A DNA stretch of 64,000 bases, from the NCBI GenBank assembly GCA_031763025.1, contig JASSKH010000004.1, positions 1,240,001 to 1,304,000 on the forward strand. The letters run 5' to 3'. The notes beneath the pieces are model-generated. The model did not search any database. It saw only the letters and a program-made list of their open reading frames with translations, and had not been told where the DNA came from. The stretch is from Macrocystis pyrifera. Lineage: Eukaryota; Sar; Phaeophyceae; Laminariales; Laminariaceae. Every line of letters starts with the position of its first letter. Positions within the stretch are counted from its first letter, which is position 1. Position numbers and translations under genes: made by a program. Positions 35,604-45,474 of this stretch are shown here, in pieces.

Positions 35604-38600
35604 CTGTTGGTGTTGATATTTATGTTGTTGTTGTGGTTGTTATTTGTCGATGTTGCCGTCGGTCCGCGAAGGACACCGTAATTTGTCGCAAATGGGACAC
35701 ATACGCGGACGATGGAATCAACCACCGGGGCGGACGCACAGGTGGGGGGGGTGCGACGCGGCGAGAAGGAACCGAGAAGGGGAAGGGCGAAGGGGAAGGG
35801 CGAAGGGGAAGGGCAGGGGGGGGGGGGGTCGTCAGCCACATTTTTTTTTACCAAAGGTGCTACAGCGGAATACCCGATTCAAGAGTCCCTTGGGACAGGC
35901 CATTATTACCGCTCTTATCTCCAAACCGCTCGTATCCCCGTTTAAGAGAGATTTGATGCTATCCCGGCATAAGAGGGGTAACATCTCTTCATTCGGATTA
36001 TATTTCTGCTTGGAGAGCGCAAACGCTCTTAAAGCGGGAAAAGTCGGGCGAATAAGGCTACTGGAGTTCTTAAAGTTTCCGTGTGAAGCCGAACTTCCCG
36101 TTCGTAACATGTTTGATCTTACTGCGGTAATATTGGCGACGCTCTTAAATCGGGTACATCCCAGAAAACCTACTAGGAACACGAGCAATTAGACAGGACG
36201 GCCGAGCTATACGGGAAATAAGACATTCGGGAGTCGTTACACTGTAGTTAGTGTAAAAAGAGGGCTGATATATACGGGAAAATAAGACATTCGGGAGTCG
36301 TTGTACAAAATTTAGTGTAGAACGCGCCCATTCTCAAAATAAAAAATCCAGCGTGAGCCAGTTTTGTCTTATTAATGTTAGTAGTATGAACGCTCTTAAA
36401 TCGGGTACCCTGCTTGTACCCCTATTGTAGCGCAGCTGCACACAGCACGTAGCGCACCTGTCCGTGCCCCACGAAGATGGAGGCATCCATGCACCTCAGT
36501 AGCGCCCGCCACTTCCCGCAGTTCTGGCAACGGACCCACTGCACCTGTCCGTTCACTTTGCGCTTTCCGCGAGTCGACATGGACGGAGCGAAACGAGTCT
36601 TCGCTTTCTCCGAGCACCTTAACCGAACCGAACAGAACAGAACAAAACAGACCGCAGCCGAACCGAATCGTTGTGAATCGAGCGCCGCCGGAAAACAAAC
36701 ACACCGATCGATCGGGTTGTTGCTGGTGAAAACAGGAAAAAAAGACTTGGGAAAATCGGACATCGCAATTCGGGTTTCGGAAATGCATAAACCGGTGGGA
36801 AACCGATAATCAGACGAAAAAAAACGGAACTGGGAAACGGAACCACAAAATCGGAAAGAGCAAATCTGGAAACGAAAATCGGAAACCGAAAGTCAGAAAC
36901 CGAAAATCAGGCACAGAAAATCTGAAACCGTAAATCGGCAACCGAAAACAGGAAACGAGAAATCAGCAAACGGCAAAATCGGAAACACGCAGCCCGTGCG
37001 GATCGGGAGCGGAATGCAGGAGAAAGAAGAATTCACTGCAAGCAAGAGTTATCAATAGCATTTGATACCACCCCCTCTGGTGTCGCGCTGACCAGACCTT
37101 GGCCCTGCCTCTGGACAAAATGGTTGAAAGACGCTCGCTACGATAGAGGTATAACATTACGGGGGGCTATAGTAAATAGGACCTACGGCACACACCAAAA
37201 CCTATATATTCATTAACAACATTTGGTCCTATTAACTACAGTATGGTCCCCCGTAATAGCAGCTTTTGGCCAACCTGTCACTGGGACTGAAGTGCCTTCT
37301 CAACTGAGGAACTACTAATACCAACACATAGTATCGTGTGCTTTTACAACAGTTTTCATTTCGTGCATGCTGAGGCTATGGGATATTCCTCATCAAGGTA
37401 AGTGTACCTTTTTTTCTTAAAACCGTTTTTTTAGGTGCGAAATACGCAAGAGCTCCTTAAGGTCAAGTGAGCTGCCTCAGACAATAGCAGGTTACCCACT
37501 GCCGTATGTAGCATGCGTCCAAACATCGAAATAGGCCTTTGACTTCATGCCGACCGCGTGGGAAATTTCTACAGTAAAAATGAGGATGAAGCCAGCCGTT
37601 ACACGCATTGATAGTATTAACAACGTGGACTGTCAATCGCTTTGTCGAAGCTGGGCTAGATCGTACAGCTCTGTCCCGCAATATTAAGGTCGTTTGTGTA
37701 TTGATTGCTCAATACAAACGTTCCGTTTATTAAGGGACAGAGTGATACCACTCTGTCCCGAACTATAAGGACCACTCTGCCCCGAACTACAAGGACTACT
37801 CTGTGCCGAACTACAAGGACCACTCCGTCCCGAACTATAAGGACCACTCTGTCCCGAACTAGAAGGACCACTCCGTCCCGAACTATAAGGACCACTCTGT
37901 CCCGAAATACAAGGACCACTCTGTCACGAGCTACAAGCACCACTCTGTCCCGAACTATAAGGACCACTCTGCCCCGAACGACAAGGACCACTCTGTCCCG
38001 AACTACAAGGACCACTCTGCCCCGAACTACAAGGACCACTCTGTCCCGAACTACAAGGACCACTCCGTCCCGAACTATAAGGACCACTCTGTCTCGAACT
38101 ACAAAGACCACTCTGTCCCGAACTATAAGGACCACTCTGTCTCGAACTATGAGGACCGTTTGGTTATTACTATCGTATCCGAACCTTCTTTATACTGAGG
38201 GACAGAGAGGTAACCTCTACCGGTAGGAAGGGTCGAATCGTACGTACACATCGACTTCAAGTACGTACGAGTAATGATGCTTTTCTTATGTTTTGTGCGA
38301 AAACTGAGCCAATGATTAATTCCCAGCGTCTTGACCGCGTCAGGATCGAAAACAATTTTTCGGAGACCTACTCGAAATTGCTGTAGTTTGGGACACATCG
38401 TTAAATAATAATTGCGGTCCTATAGTGTTAACATTAGTGCGATATTTCATACGGTATTGCTATTAATAGTGTGATATTTCATATGGTACTGGTATTAACA
38501 AAGTGATACGCATACGGTACTATTATTAACAGTGTGATACGTCATACCGTACTGTGATACCTAGTCTTTCATAAGGCCTTCGTATGTGCTGCGTGCAGCA

Positions 38601-41600
38601 ACGAAAGGGGAGGCAAGGTGCATACCTCAGGCGTCGCGCCCAGCCTCTCAAGAAGCGCCGAAGATTAGCGTCTTTCTCCCTGGATTCATCATCAGATACC
38701 GCGTGATGGAAATCATCACTTTCGTTGCCGACGCCGTCGCCACGCCCTCTTCCTCCTCCCCCCGCGCGTTGCTGCTGCTGCTGGCGCTGATGCGCGCGCT
38801 CGCGGAGACTCCTGACTTCCTCCGCCCTTGTGGTATTGTTAGCCGACTCCTGCTTTGCTCTTTGGGGAGGGGGGGGGGGGGGGGGGGCAGGACAGGGTCG
38901 GGGCGAGGGGGGGGTGGTGGGTGGGGGGGGGTGGGGAGGGGGTGAAGGAGTGGGGGGGGGGGGGGGGGTGGGGTGGCGGGGGTCGGGGGGGGCGTATTCA
39001 TTTGTTGCTTGCCTTAGTCATTTGACCATTGACCACGCATCCCTTTCGAGACGGAGGGGGGGGGGGGGGGGGCGTATTTATTTGTTGCTTGCCTCAAGTC
39101 ATTTGACCATTGACCACGCATCCCTTTCGTGACGGAGCACCGTTCCTACTTCTATTAGAGACACCTCCAACAGTTGAGCGCTCAATACGTTGTTTCCATA
39201 TATTAAATACGAGTTGTTGTTTTTTTGCTAGTCTTATCCCCTTCCTGTTTCGCCGCCTGTGGCCAACATCTATCTCCTTAGATAGCGATCGTTTTCTCGC
39301 TTGCCATCTACAATAGTGTACCAAACTTCTCCATGTCACATTCGCCTAATTGCCTCATCTCCTCTTCCAACACATGCCGTTCCTCCTTGTACATTTCACG
39401 TTCTCCTGCTACGTGAGTTCGACTCTATTGGTTTGCCACACGGGCACATCTGTGCATCTACTTCCTCCTCCTCCGGGCTACTGGAACACCTCTTCCTTTC
39501 TTCTGGCAGGTCCAGGTCCCCCCCCACACAAAATCGCAGTTTCAGCATTTGCGCGAATTCCATTGGGCCGTGCTAAATACCTTTTCATTCCTATCCCTTC
39601 GCTTTACCCCCAGAATATCTTCACGTGCTTCTCCGATTTCGTCACATTTCTTAGCGCTGGCCTTTCCCTTCTTTCTATCCTTTCTTCTACTTCTGTCTTG
39701 GACCTCCCAAACTCCTCAACGGACACAGTATATTCTTGGTTTCCTTCTGTATCCTTCCATACATTCTCGACTACGCTATCCCGCCTAACGCCAGCTCGCC
39801 CTTACTTTCTCCTATACAGCTCTCTATCAACTACGGCTGGCAACCTTTTTTGGCATGTTCTTTACTTTATATTGTCATTTCAACTTTTCTCACGTTTCTG
39901 TTTGACTTGAGTGGGTACATTCCCAGTCCTGCTCTTAATACGGTATTACTCGTCAGGGGGTGGGGTGGGGGTAAGGAGGGGTGGGGGGGGGTAGGGGAAA
40001 GGGGCAAACGAGAAAACCGCGCACAACAACGGGAAAACGAAGACATAAAACAGAGAACTTTTTGTAAAATGATGCGTATCACGTCAGCTGCCGAGTTCGA
40101 CCGATTGAGCTTTTTGATACTCAGCTTCGGAAGCGGCGTGACGAAACAGAAACTATTTCAGAGCTGTCTATTGGCGCCGAAAAGGAGAGGGAATACGACG
40201 GGCCAGGAACACGAAGCAATCAGAATCCGTGGTTTTGTCGTGAGAGACAAGGAGGCGTGTTGGTTGACGTTCCGGGTTTGAATAATTGAGAGCTTACCTT
40301 GATGGCAGCCACGTGGCAATGGTTTGTCTATCGAAGGAGGCGTGGTACGATAGGGACACGAGCATTTCCCAGTGACAGTTTTTGGCCAAACAGTTCTGAC
40401 TGAAGAGGCTCGGTGAGGGCACTGAGAGACTACCCAAATCGTTGGATGCCCGCACACATGTGTTCACAATATTATTCGTTGTATACCTATCAATAGTGCA
40501 GGCCATGGGATTGTCGATCGGGTTGGTCATATTTATCTTCCTAAGGTCCGTTTTGGGCTGTGAGGTATATACAGCTCCTCCCGCCTCTTTGCTACCAACG
40601 ACCAGCGGGACGCGCGGCTAATTAAGGAGAAAGGTGGGTGCACCCTTCCCAGAGCATGCGATCGACTGCCAACAGGGTGCTTGCGACAATCCATTTTGGC
40701 TGGGTTACACAAATATTTGAAACCGACAAAAACACGAGGTGATTGGTTAAACACGTGAATTTAGAAATTGCTCCGCTCGCTAACCAACCAACAGAATTTT
40801 CCCAACCCGAGAGTCTTCAAGGTTGAAAACGTCATTTATGTCACTTTTTTTTTCTCACCGTAAGCAATTTTTCGTGGGTTGGGATTGCTATTCTAAAGGG
40901 AACAGTCTAGAAAAAACCCAACCGGACCAAATCCTTCGCAAACACCCTGCTACGAAGCATATACAGCTAGTACGGGGGACCATAGAAAATAGGACCAAAT
41001 TTTGTTAGTAAAAATAGGGAAATAAATAGGTTTTTGTGTGTGCCGTAGGTCCTGTTTACTATGCCCCCCCCGAAATAGTCGCTCTCCACTACATCGGCTC
41101 CACCTGACGCAGAAGTCGCTCGCTCTCCAAGAGCAAATTCTTCGCGACAACAGGCCAGAAAAAACGCTCACCGCAAGAGCAAACTCGCTAGTCACAAGGA
41201 ACCGAGAAACAATAGTTACTGCAAGGGCTACGCTGGCTGCTAGCCTGACAACCACGGTAGTGCCTCGTGCTCGTGCAGCCTGCTATCTCTTCCCCGACGT
41301 GCACACACACGTGTGTACCGACGGCCACTTCCTCCGAAAGCGGTATGGTATGTATAGTACGGTATGTCATGGTAAGTACGGTATGAAACCAACTTTTCCG
41401 ACAGCAGCCAACTTATATTACACAAAGCACGCACCTGCAGGACGCCCTGTTCTCGTCGTACTTGTTCATCTCGCAGTGCCACTTCGCCGGCAGCTCATCT
41501 GGATCGACAAAGTCGGGCAGCCGCCGCCACTTCTTGCACGTGTCGCACTGTACCCAGACGTCTTCCGGCGTCTCCTCTTCGTAACCCGCTCGCTGTCGCC

Positions 41601-44600
41601 CCTGCCGCTGCCGCTGCCCCTGCCTCTGCCTCTGCCTTTGTCTCTGTCGTTGCCTACTCGGACCCCTCTCCTCCTCCTCTTCCTCCTCCTCCTCCTCCTC
41701 CTCTTCCTCGTCCTCCTCCTCCTCCTCCAGAAACTTCCCGCGCCAGCCGGTTCCCGCCGTTCTCCTACGCTGGCGCCGCCCATTCCCGGCATTCTCCCTC
41801 TGCACCCCGCGCCTACTGCTCACATCCCCTCCTTCTTGCCCCCTTCTCTTCGCTATCTCCTCTCGTCCTTGCCTAACCTCTCTTCCCTCGTCGCCGTACC
41901 GTGAGCTTGCGCTCGCGCCACCACCGCCTCCGCCGCGTTGACGCCCTCCGTTCGCAGAGTGCGCCGCCTCTCCTTTGCGCCTTTTTCGACCTCCCTTACC
42001 ACCACCTCCGCCGCCACCGCCGCTCCCACCCTTGCGTCCCACGTTTGAGCTAGATTTTCGTTGCTGCTGGCCCCTGCTGTCATCGCTGGGGGATGCGTCG
42101 TCGCTGCTTGATGCTGCTGCCGCGGCTGCAGCTGCCGCGGCTGCTGCTGCCGCCGCCGTTGCTGTGCCGTCTGTGGTGGCGGTCGGGTGAGTCGGAAGAA
42201 TGCACGCGGGAGGGAGAATGGGTTGGGTTGTTCTGGGTTGCTAAGCTTTCGTGTACCTCGTTCTTGAAGTAGCACTACAGAAAAAAATATATACTTGCCG
42301 AAATCTCTGCCGCCGCTGCGGGAGCGTTGTCTGCAGCAGCGGCTGGATGATAAGGGGGGTACCTGGTATTTATTAGGGGGATTACTATTACGGGGTCCAT
42401 AGTAAACAGGACCAAATATTGTTAGTAAAAACAGGTAACTATACAGGTTTTTGTGTGTACCGTAGGTCCTGTTAACTATGGTCCCCCGTAATACTGTAAA
42501 TTTGGGGGTGCCTAGTTTTGGAGTCGGTACTAACCATACAGCAGTATAGCGGTTTCAGCCCGAAAGGAGGGCGGGCTTGCGGGTGCCTCGCCCGTATGAC
42601 AGCGCTGACCCTTCACTTCATCATGCCTCGTCCTCGTGATAACGCTAACCTTGTGATAGCGTAGCTCTTAATAGTGTACCAGCGCACGTCAATTTCTCAA
42701 AATGATCGAAATCAATCAGCGCACACAAGTTTGACTAGAGTTACCAATATCCTGCTGCGCGAGATACGGCCTACAGCAGTATGATACATCTGTTTATATG
42801 TATACTGGTATACGAGCACCATCATCTTAGTAACCATGAAAGATCGCGAGCAGTAGACATTACCACATACCAGGTATAATACCACATACCTGGCACCAGG
42901 TAACGGATACCGATACCTGGATTTACCACACCCAAAAGCTGACGGTTCTTTAGTCAAGTATTCACATTACTAATATAACGATAGCAGGGATGCGTGTGGC
43001 GCGCAACGCGAATGCTCAAGTTCGCATCCCACGCGCCTTTCGCAAACTTCGCGCATTTCGCGGAATCTCATGTAATTGATTTATAAAATTCTCAGTAACG
43101 TAGTTACTGGGCTCTGTGAGCACATAAATTAAATCCCCAAATCGCCTGTTTTTCAACTTGAAACTACAACGCAATACGTCAGCTGTGAGTAAGAGAGAGA
43201 GAACACATAAAATAGCCCCTGGTTAGAAATGCCTCAATATGTACTGGAAACCCCATTTTTCCCTGGAATGGGGTGATAAGTGTTCCATCCCCTGTATCAA
43301 CGCCTTCCAATAGTTGCGTTGCCCCTCGCACTTTTGGCTAAATTCGCCATTCGCAGTTAGTTAGCCGTAACCAGCCGTAATACGTACCGGCCTTACGAAC
43401 CAGGTACCAGGTACCAGGCAGTTCCTGGTATATACGCACCGCCGTATACTCTGCACAGCGGTATCCTGTGTGATCGGGATAGGGGCTCAAAGTTGAATAT
43501 CACTTTGTCCGGAAATGTAAGTAACCTTTGGGTATTCATCTTAATAACCAAACGGTTGTTAAAATTCCGGACATCAGCGGTACGTCAAGTACTTTTCAGC
43601 GCAACAGCCAGCAGCCACAAGAGAAGATACGTACAGAGAACAAATACTGGGTATTGATAGTAATACATACCACTCTGTCCGAAAATGTAATGGCCGTTTG
43701 GATATTAATATTTATACTTTTGGATACTAGTAGAAACATCGACACGGTCCTTACATTTCCGAACAGACGAGTACCGCCAATAATTGCGCCAACCCCGTGA
43801 AGCCATTTCATAAACCAGTCGTACCAGGTACCTGGGACCTGGTATGGCGTTTCAGTTCAAAAATTCTAAAAAAAGCTGAACCATGATGTTGTGCATCAGG
43901 CGTTGCATTCTCCGAACGAGCGTGAACATGTGATGACGCCTGGTGGGAACAAACAATCGATCGCAGAGCAGCGGGCATAGGCATGCCTTTGCGAAACGAC
44001 CGAGCCGATGGATATCGGACGAGAGCCGGGTGCCTCACCGGCAAAAAATACGAGACGTACCGAATACCGATAGTGATCCTGCTGTTACGTCGTTGTATAC
44101 ATAGATGTATCATACCACTTTGTCCGTAAATGTAACGACATTTATATTTCCATATTAATACGTACGTGGTGATTACATTTACGGACAGAGCGGTGGCGCT
44201 TTCGACGGAGAAACTGCCGAGATCAAGGAGACAAGAGAGTATTTTCTGAGATAAGGAAATGCTGTCGACAGCCAACCCGGCCTTTTGAGCGATCGAGATG
44301 ATCCTTCGTGGCGTCGTGCCTTCTTTCATAGGACAGGGGACGCTCTCGAGCTTTGGTGGTTTTGCTGGGTCGGCGGGCGGGCGTGCACTCGCATACTCGC
44401 ATTTGCGACTTTTCGACGCAGCGCATGCAGTGCGAACGAGGAGCATGGGCGGAAGATGATCGCGTGATCGGGCATCACACCAAAACGATGTCAGTATGTA
44501 CGAAGGAAGGCACAGCCGATGCTTGGGCTTTTGCATGCTAAACGAGAGTGCGCCAGGCAGACTCAACCAAGACTTCGGACAAGACCTAAACAGGCTACCG

Positions 44601-45183
44601 AAGGTGGACCCTCCAGAGAGGTATACGACAAGGCAGGAGTTGTGATCCGTGTCCCGGTGTGTATCATCAACGCAGGTTTGCTGTGAGAGCGGTATTATAT
44701 GATACGATCCCAGAAGCGGCGCAACGAGCACAGCCACCACCAAAACAAGCAACAGCAGCAACAGCAGCAGCAGCACTTCGCTCGCCGTTCCCAATCGACA
44801 TTCAAACAGCACCTCCATAGCAGCGGCTCGCAAAAACAAACGACGACGACAAATGCAGGGGTCGAGGCAGCAGCAGGAACACGACCACCACCTCGTCCGT
44901 GTGCGTGCGTATCAATCGTAGCCCCACTCCCACCTTTCTTTTTCTTTGGACCCCTCGTGCTCAGATGCTGCGGTCTGTTGTCCTCGATATCATCGTAGAA
45001 TCTCTTCTCTGCATTCCGCTTTGGTCTGCTAGACACAGCAGGCTGCTGAACCGGCTGCTGTTTCGAGGCGGCGCGAGTCGACGACGCCTGCGAGGGAGCT
45101 GCCGACCCCGCCGCGGCAGATCCCCCAGCGACATTTTCCGCTTTCGGTAGACCCCTGGCGGCCTTCTTCTTAGAGGGAGCCAT
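35217..45183 (-). CDS. Double CW-type zinc finger protein (multi-exon)
   Basis: Minus-strand model: 45183..44934, 42170..41435, 38859..38626, 36617..36495, one short unresolved exon near 35705-35725, then 35603..35217. Phases agree at the first three joins. The protein starts [11 protein letters not shown] (basic, nuclear-type), continues through a poly-Ala tract, Gly/Arg and a long poly-Glu block, then CW domain 1 (about residues 289-328: W289, C292, C295, W298, W314, C316, C328). An Arg/Gln segment follows, then CW domain 2 (W434, C437, C440, W443 and the F-Y-C ... S-C-S-A-P-Q-E half in the last exon). CW domains bind histone H3 tails methylated at K4, so a chromatin reader is inferred. Alternative: exon 4 contains M-S-T-R-G-K-R-K, which could start a separate small CW gene (36580 to 35217). 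Confidence 0.8.
35705..35725 (-). CDS. Possible short middle part of CW domain 2
   Basis: Reads V-V-D-S-I-V-R and ends in a good donor, CGC|GTATGTG. The V-D ... spacing is where CW domains have V-D-x-x-x-L-P. The last exon then reads Q-F-Y-C in phase. No AG acceptor is visible in the C-rich stretch upstream, so the 5-prime limit cannot be set. Confidence 0.3.
36205..36330. repeat. ~66-bp tandem duplication
   Basis: ATACGGGAAATAAGACATTC + GGGAGTCGTT occurs twice, each followed by TTAGTGTA. Confidence 0.85.
36495..36617 (-). CDS. CW protein, exon 4: first half of CW domain 2
   Basis: Contains [18 protein letters not shown] then [10 protein letters not shown]. Donor CTGAG|GTGCAT. The upstream limit uses acceptor GGTTAAG|G, which keeps phase with exon 3; if the gene instead starts here, the ATG is at 36580. 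The domain is split by an intron after the zinc-binding C-x2-C. Confidence 0.7.
36760..36995. repeat. Degenerate ~15-bp AAATCGGAAACCG minisatellite
   Basis: Tandem GGAAACCGAAAATC-type units in the CW gene upstream of exon 4. Confidence 0.8.
37156..37259. mobile_element. MITE M, copy 7
   Basis: Reverse copy in an intron of the CW gene. The right arm has AACTACAGTATGGTCC for AACTATGGTCC (TA to TACAGTA). Confidence 0.88.
37664..38213. mobile_element. Family T elements flanking a satellite
   Basis: A T element at 37670-37748 (CTCTGTCCCGCAATATTAAG ... TTAAGGGACAGAGTGATA) is followed by a tandem array and then a T right end near 38190-38213 (GAGGGACAGAGAGGTA). Confidence 0.75.
37749..38155. repeat. 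24-bp satellite, about 17 units, built from the T-element end
   Basis: Unit ACCACTCTGTCCCGAACTAT + AAGG. The unit equals the terminal 24 bases of family T. It reads open in both directions (T-R-T-T on plus, R-D-R-V-V-L-I-V on minus) but this is a repeat artefact. In an intron of the CW gene. Confidence 0.92.
38626..38859 (-). CDS. CW protein, exon 3
   Basis: Acceptor CCCCAAAG|A right after a long poly-C tract; donor CTGAG|GTATGC. The join from exon 2 reads S-C-R-A-K-Q-E-S, which parallels S-C-S-A-P-Q-E at the end of CW domain 2 and so supports the acceptor. The rest is charged and Gln-rich ([10 protein letters not shown], then Gly/Arg, then D-D-E-S), ending G-W-A-R-R-L-R. Confidence 0.7.
38866..39056. 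repeat. Family K repeat 1: long G run plus conserved flank
   Basis: About 120 bp of G-dominated sequence then GTATTCATTTGTTGCTTGCC, TTAGTCATTTGACCATTGAC and CACGCATCCCTTTCGAGACG. Seen from the CW gene the C run forms the tract directly before the acceptor of exon 3. Confidence 0.75.
39056..39230. repeat. Family K repeat 2
   Basis: A G run then the same flank (GTATTTATTTGTTGCTTGCC, GACGGAGCACCGTTCCTAC, ACACCTCCAACAGTTGAGCG). Tandem with K1. Confidence 0.75.
40967..41078. mobile_element. MITE M, copy 8
   Basis: Complete with a few changes; in the intron between CW exons 2 and 3. Confidence 0.88.
41435..42170 (-). CDS. CW protein, exon 2 with CW domain 1
   Basis: Acceptor CCACCACAG| and donor TCCTGCAG|GTGCGT. 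It encodes poly-Ala, Gly-rich and Arg-rich stretches, a run of more than 20 acidic residues broken once by Asp, an R-Q repeat, and then [17 protein letters not shown] through W-H-C-E-M-N to R-A-S-C. This is an almost textbook CW domain. Confidence 0.88.
42385..42494. mobile_element. MITE M, copy 9
   Basis: Complete; in CW intron 1, about 215 bp upstream of exon 2. Confidence 0.9.
43497..43585. mobile_element. TIR element family T, copy 1
   Basis: CACTTTGTCCGGAAATGTAA on the left and AAAATTCCGGACATCAG on the right; AT-rich middle with foldback. Family T ends are TA-CCACTCTGTCC and GGACAGAGTGG-TA. Confidence 0.7.
43668..43775. mobile_element. TIR element family T, copy 2
   Basis: TACCACTCTGTCCGAAAATG on the left and GGTCCTTACATTTCCGAACA on the right. 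Confidence 0.8.
43808..44839 (-). CDS. Long open frame (343 codons) inside intron 1 of the CW gene
   Basis: No stop over 343 codons, on the same strand as the host gene. The start contains a poly-Leu run made by CAG repeats, the middle reads through a T-family element (44110-44195), and the end reads through a TACCAGGTACC motif. No domain recognised. The length is more than expected by chance, but the content is largely repeat-derived, so it may be a fossil frame. Confidence 0.2.
   Translation of the reverse strand: MFLRAAAMEVLFECRLGTASEVLLLLLLLLLVLVVAVLVAPLLGSYHIIPLSQQTCVDDTHRDTDHNSCLVVYLSGGSTFGSLFRSCPKSWLSLPGALSFSMQKPKHRLCLPSYILTSFWCDARSRDHLPPMLLVRTACAASKSRKCEYASARPPADPAKPPKLESVPCPMKEGTTPRRIISIAQKAGLAVDSISLSQKILSCLLDLGSFSVESATALSVNVITTYVLIWKYKCRYIYGQSGMIHLCIQRRNSRITIGIRYVSYFLPVRHPALVRYPSARSFRKGMPMPAALRSIVCSHQASSHVHARSENATPDAQHHGSAFFRIFELKRHTRSQVPGTTGL
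44110..44195. mobile_element. TIR element family T, copy 3
   Basis: TACCACTTTGTCCGTAAATG and ATTACATTTACGGACAGAGC are a clear inverted pair. Confidence 0.8.
44934..45183 (-). CDS. CW protein, exon 1
   Basis: 83 codons plus one base, from ATG at 45183 to donor AAGAAAG|GTGGGA. It encodes a Lys/Ala/Ser/Gln-rich basic N-terminus ending G-P-K-K-K-K. The phase-1 end fits exon 2, which supplies two bases to make Asp. An in-frame ATG five codons upstream (45198) is also possible. Confidence 0.75.
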
Positions 45184-45354
45184 GCGTAGTAGAAGCACCC
45201 TCGCCTAAGCGCGCGCGTAGCAAGAGTACAGCAGCACAGACGAGACAGCAGCAGCAGAGACTCGATTTTACAAGCGGCGGTTTAGGTGATCCTATCCTAT
45301 CTTGTTTTCGGAAGCAGTAGAAGCAAACGACCGTCGGTAGCCAACAAAAGCGCC
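45184..45354. promoter_or_regulatory. Short interval between two divergent starts
   Basis: 171 bp between the CW gene ATG (minus) and a candidate plus-strand ATG. It contains CAGCAG runs and no clear TATA box. It is called a promoter region only from position. Confidence 0.25.
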
Positions 45355-45474
45355 ATGCCATCAGCAGGCTCAAAGTCAACGCGAAAGCCTAGGGCTTGGC
45401 AGGAAAGGCGAGATTGGGCCCACACTACCCACTACGGTGGCCGGCGCCTGCGAACTTGCCGAACTATCCGGATG
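45355..45474 (+). CDS. Possible first exon of a gene divergent from the CW gene
   Basis: Starts ATG in GCCATGC and runs 40 codons in phase 0 to a donor-like GGATG|GTGAGA. Basic N-terminus (M-P-S-A-G-S-K-S-T-R-K-P-R-A-W-Q-E-R-R-D). No family recognised. It lies 171 bp from the CW gene start on the other strand, which would fit a shared promoter. No convincing second exon was found. Confidence 0.28.

Noticed and set aside
35832..36188. 118-codon minus frame between CW exons
   Set aside because: Built of dispersed CTCTTAAATCGGGTA-type repeats; no phase-compatible splice sites to the CW exons.
37656..38226. Open frames of 159 and 173 codons on opposite strands
   Set aside because: A 24-bp satellite (multiple of three) without stops gives open frames by construction.
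39350..40281. Two overlapping ~185-codon hydrophobic frames
   Set aside because: Pyrimidine-rich intron sequence next to K repeats; no family resemblance, and the length is within chance for such composition.
41038..41904. 288-codon open frame on the plus strand
   Set aside because: It is antisense to CW exon 2; its Leu/Pro-rich reading comes from the Glu and Gln repeats on the real strand.
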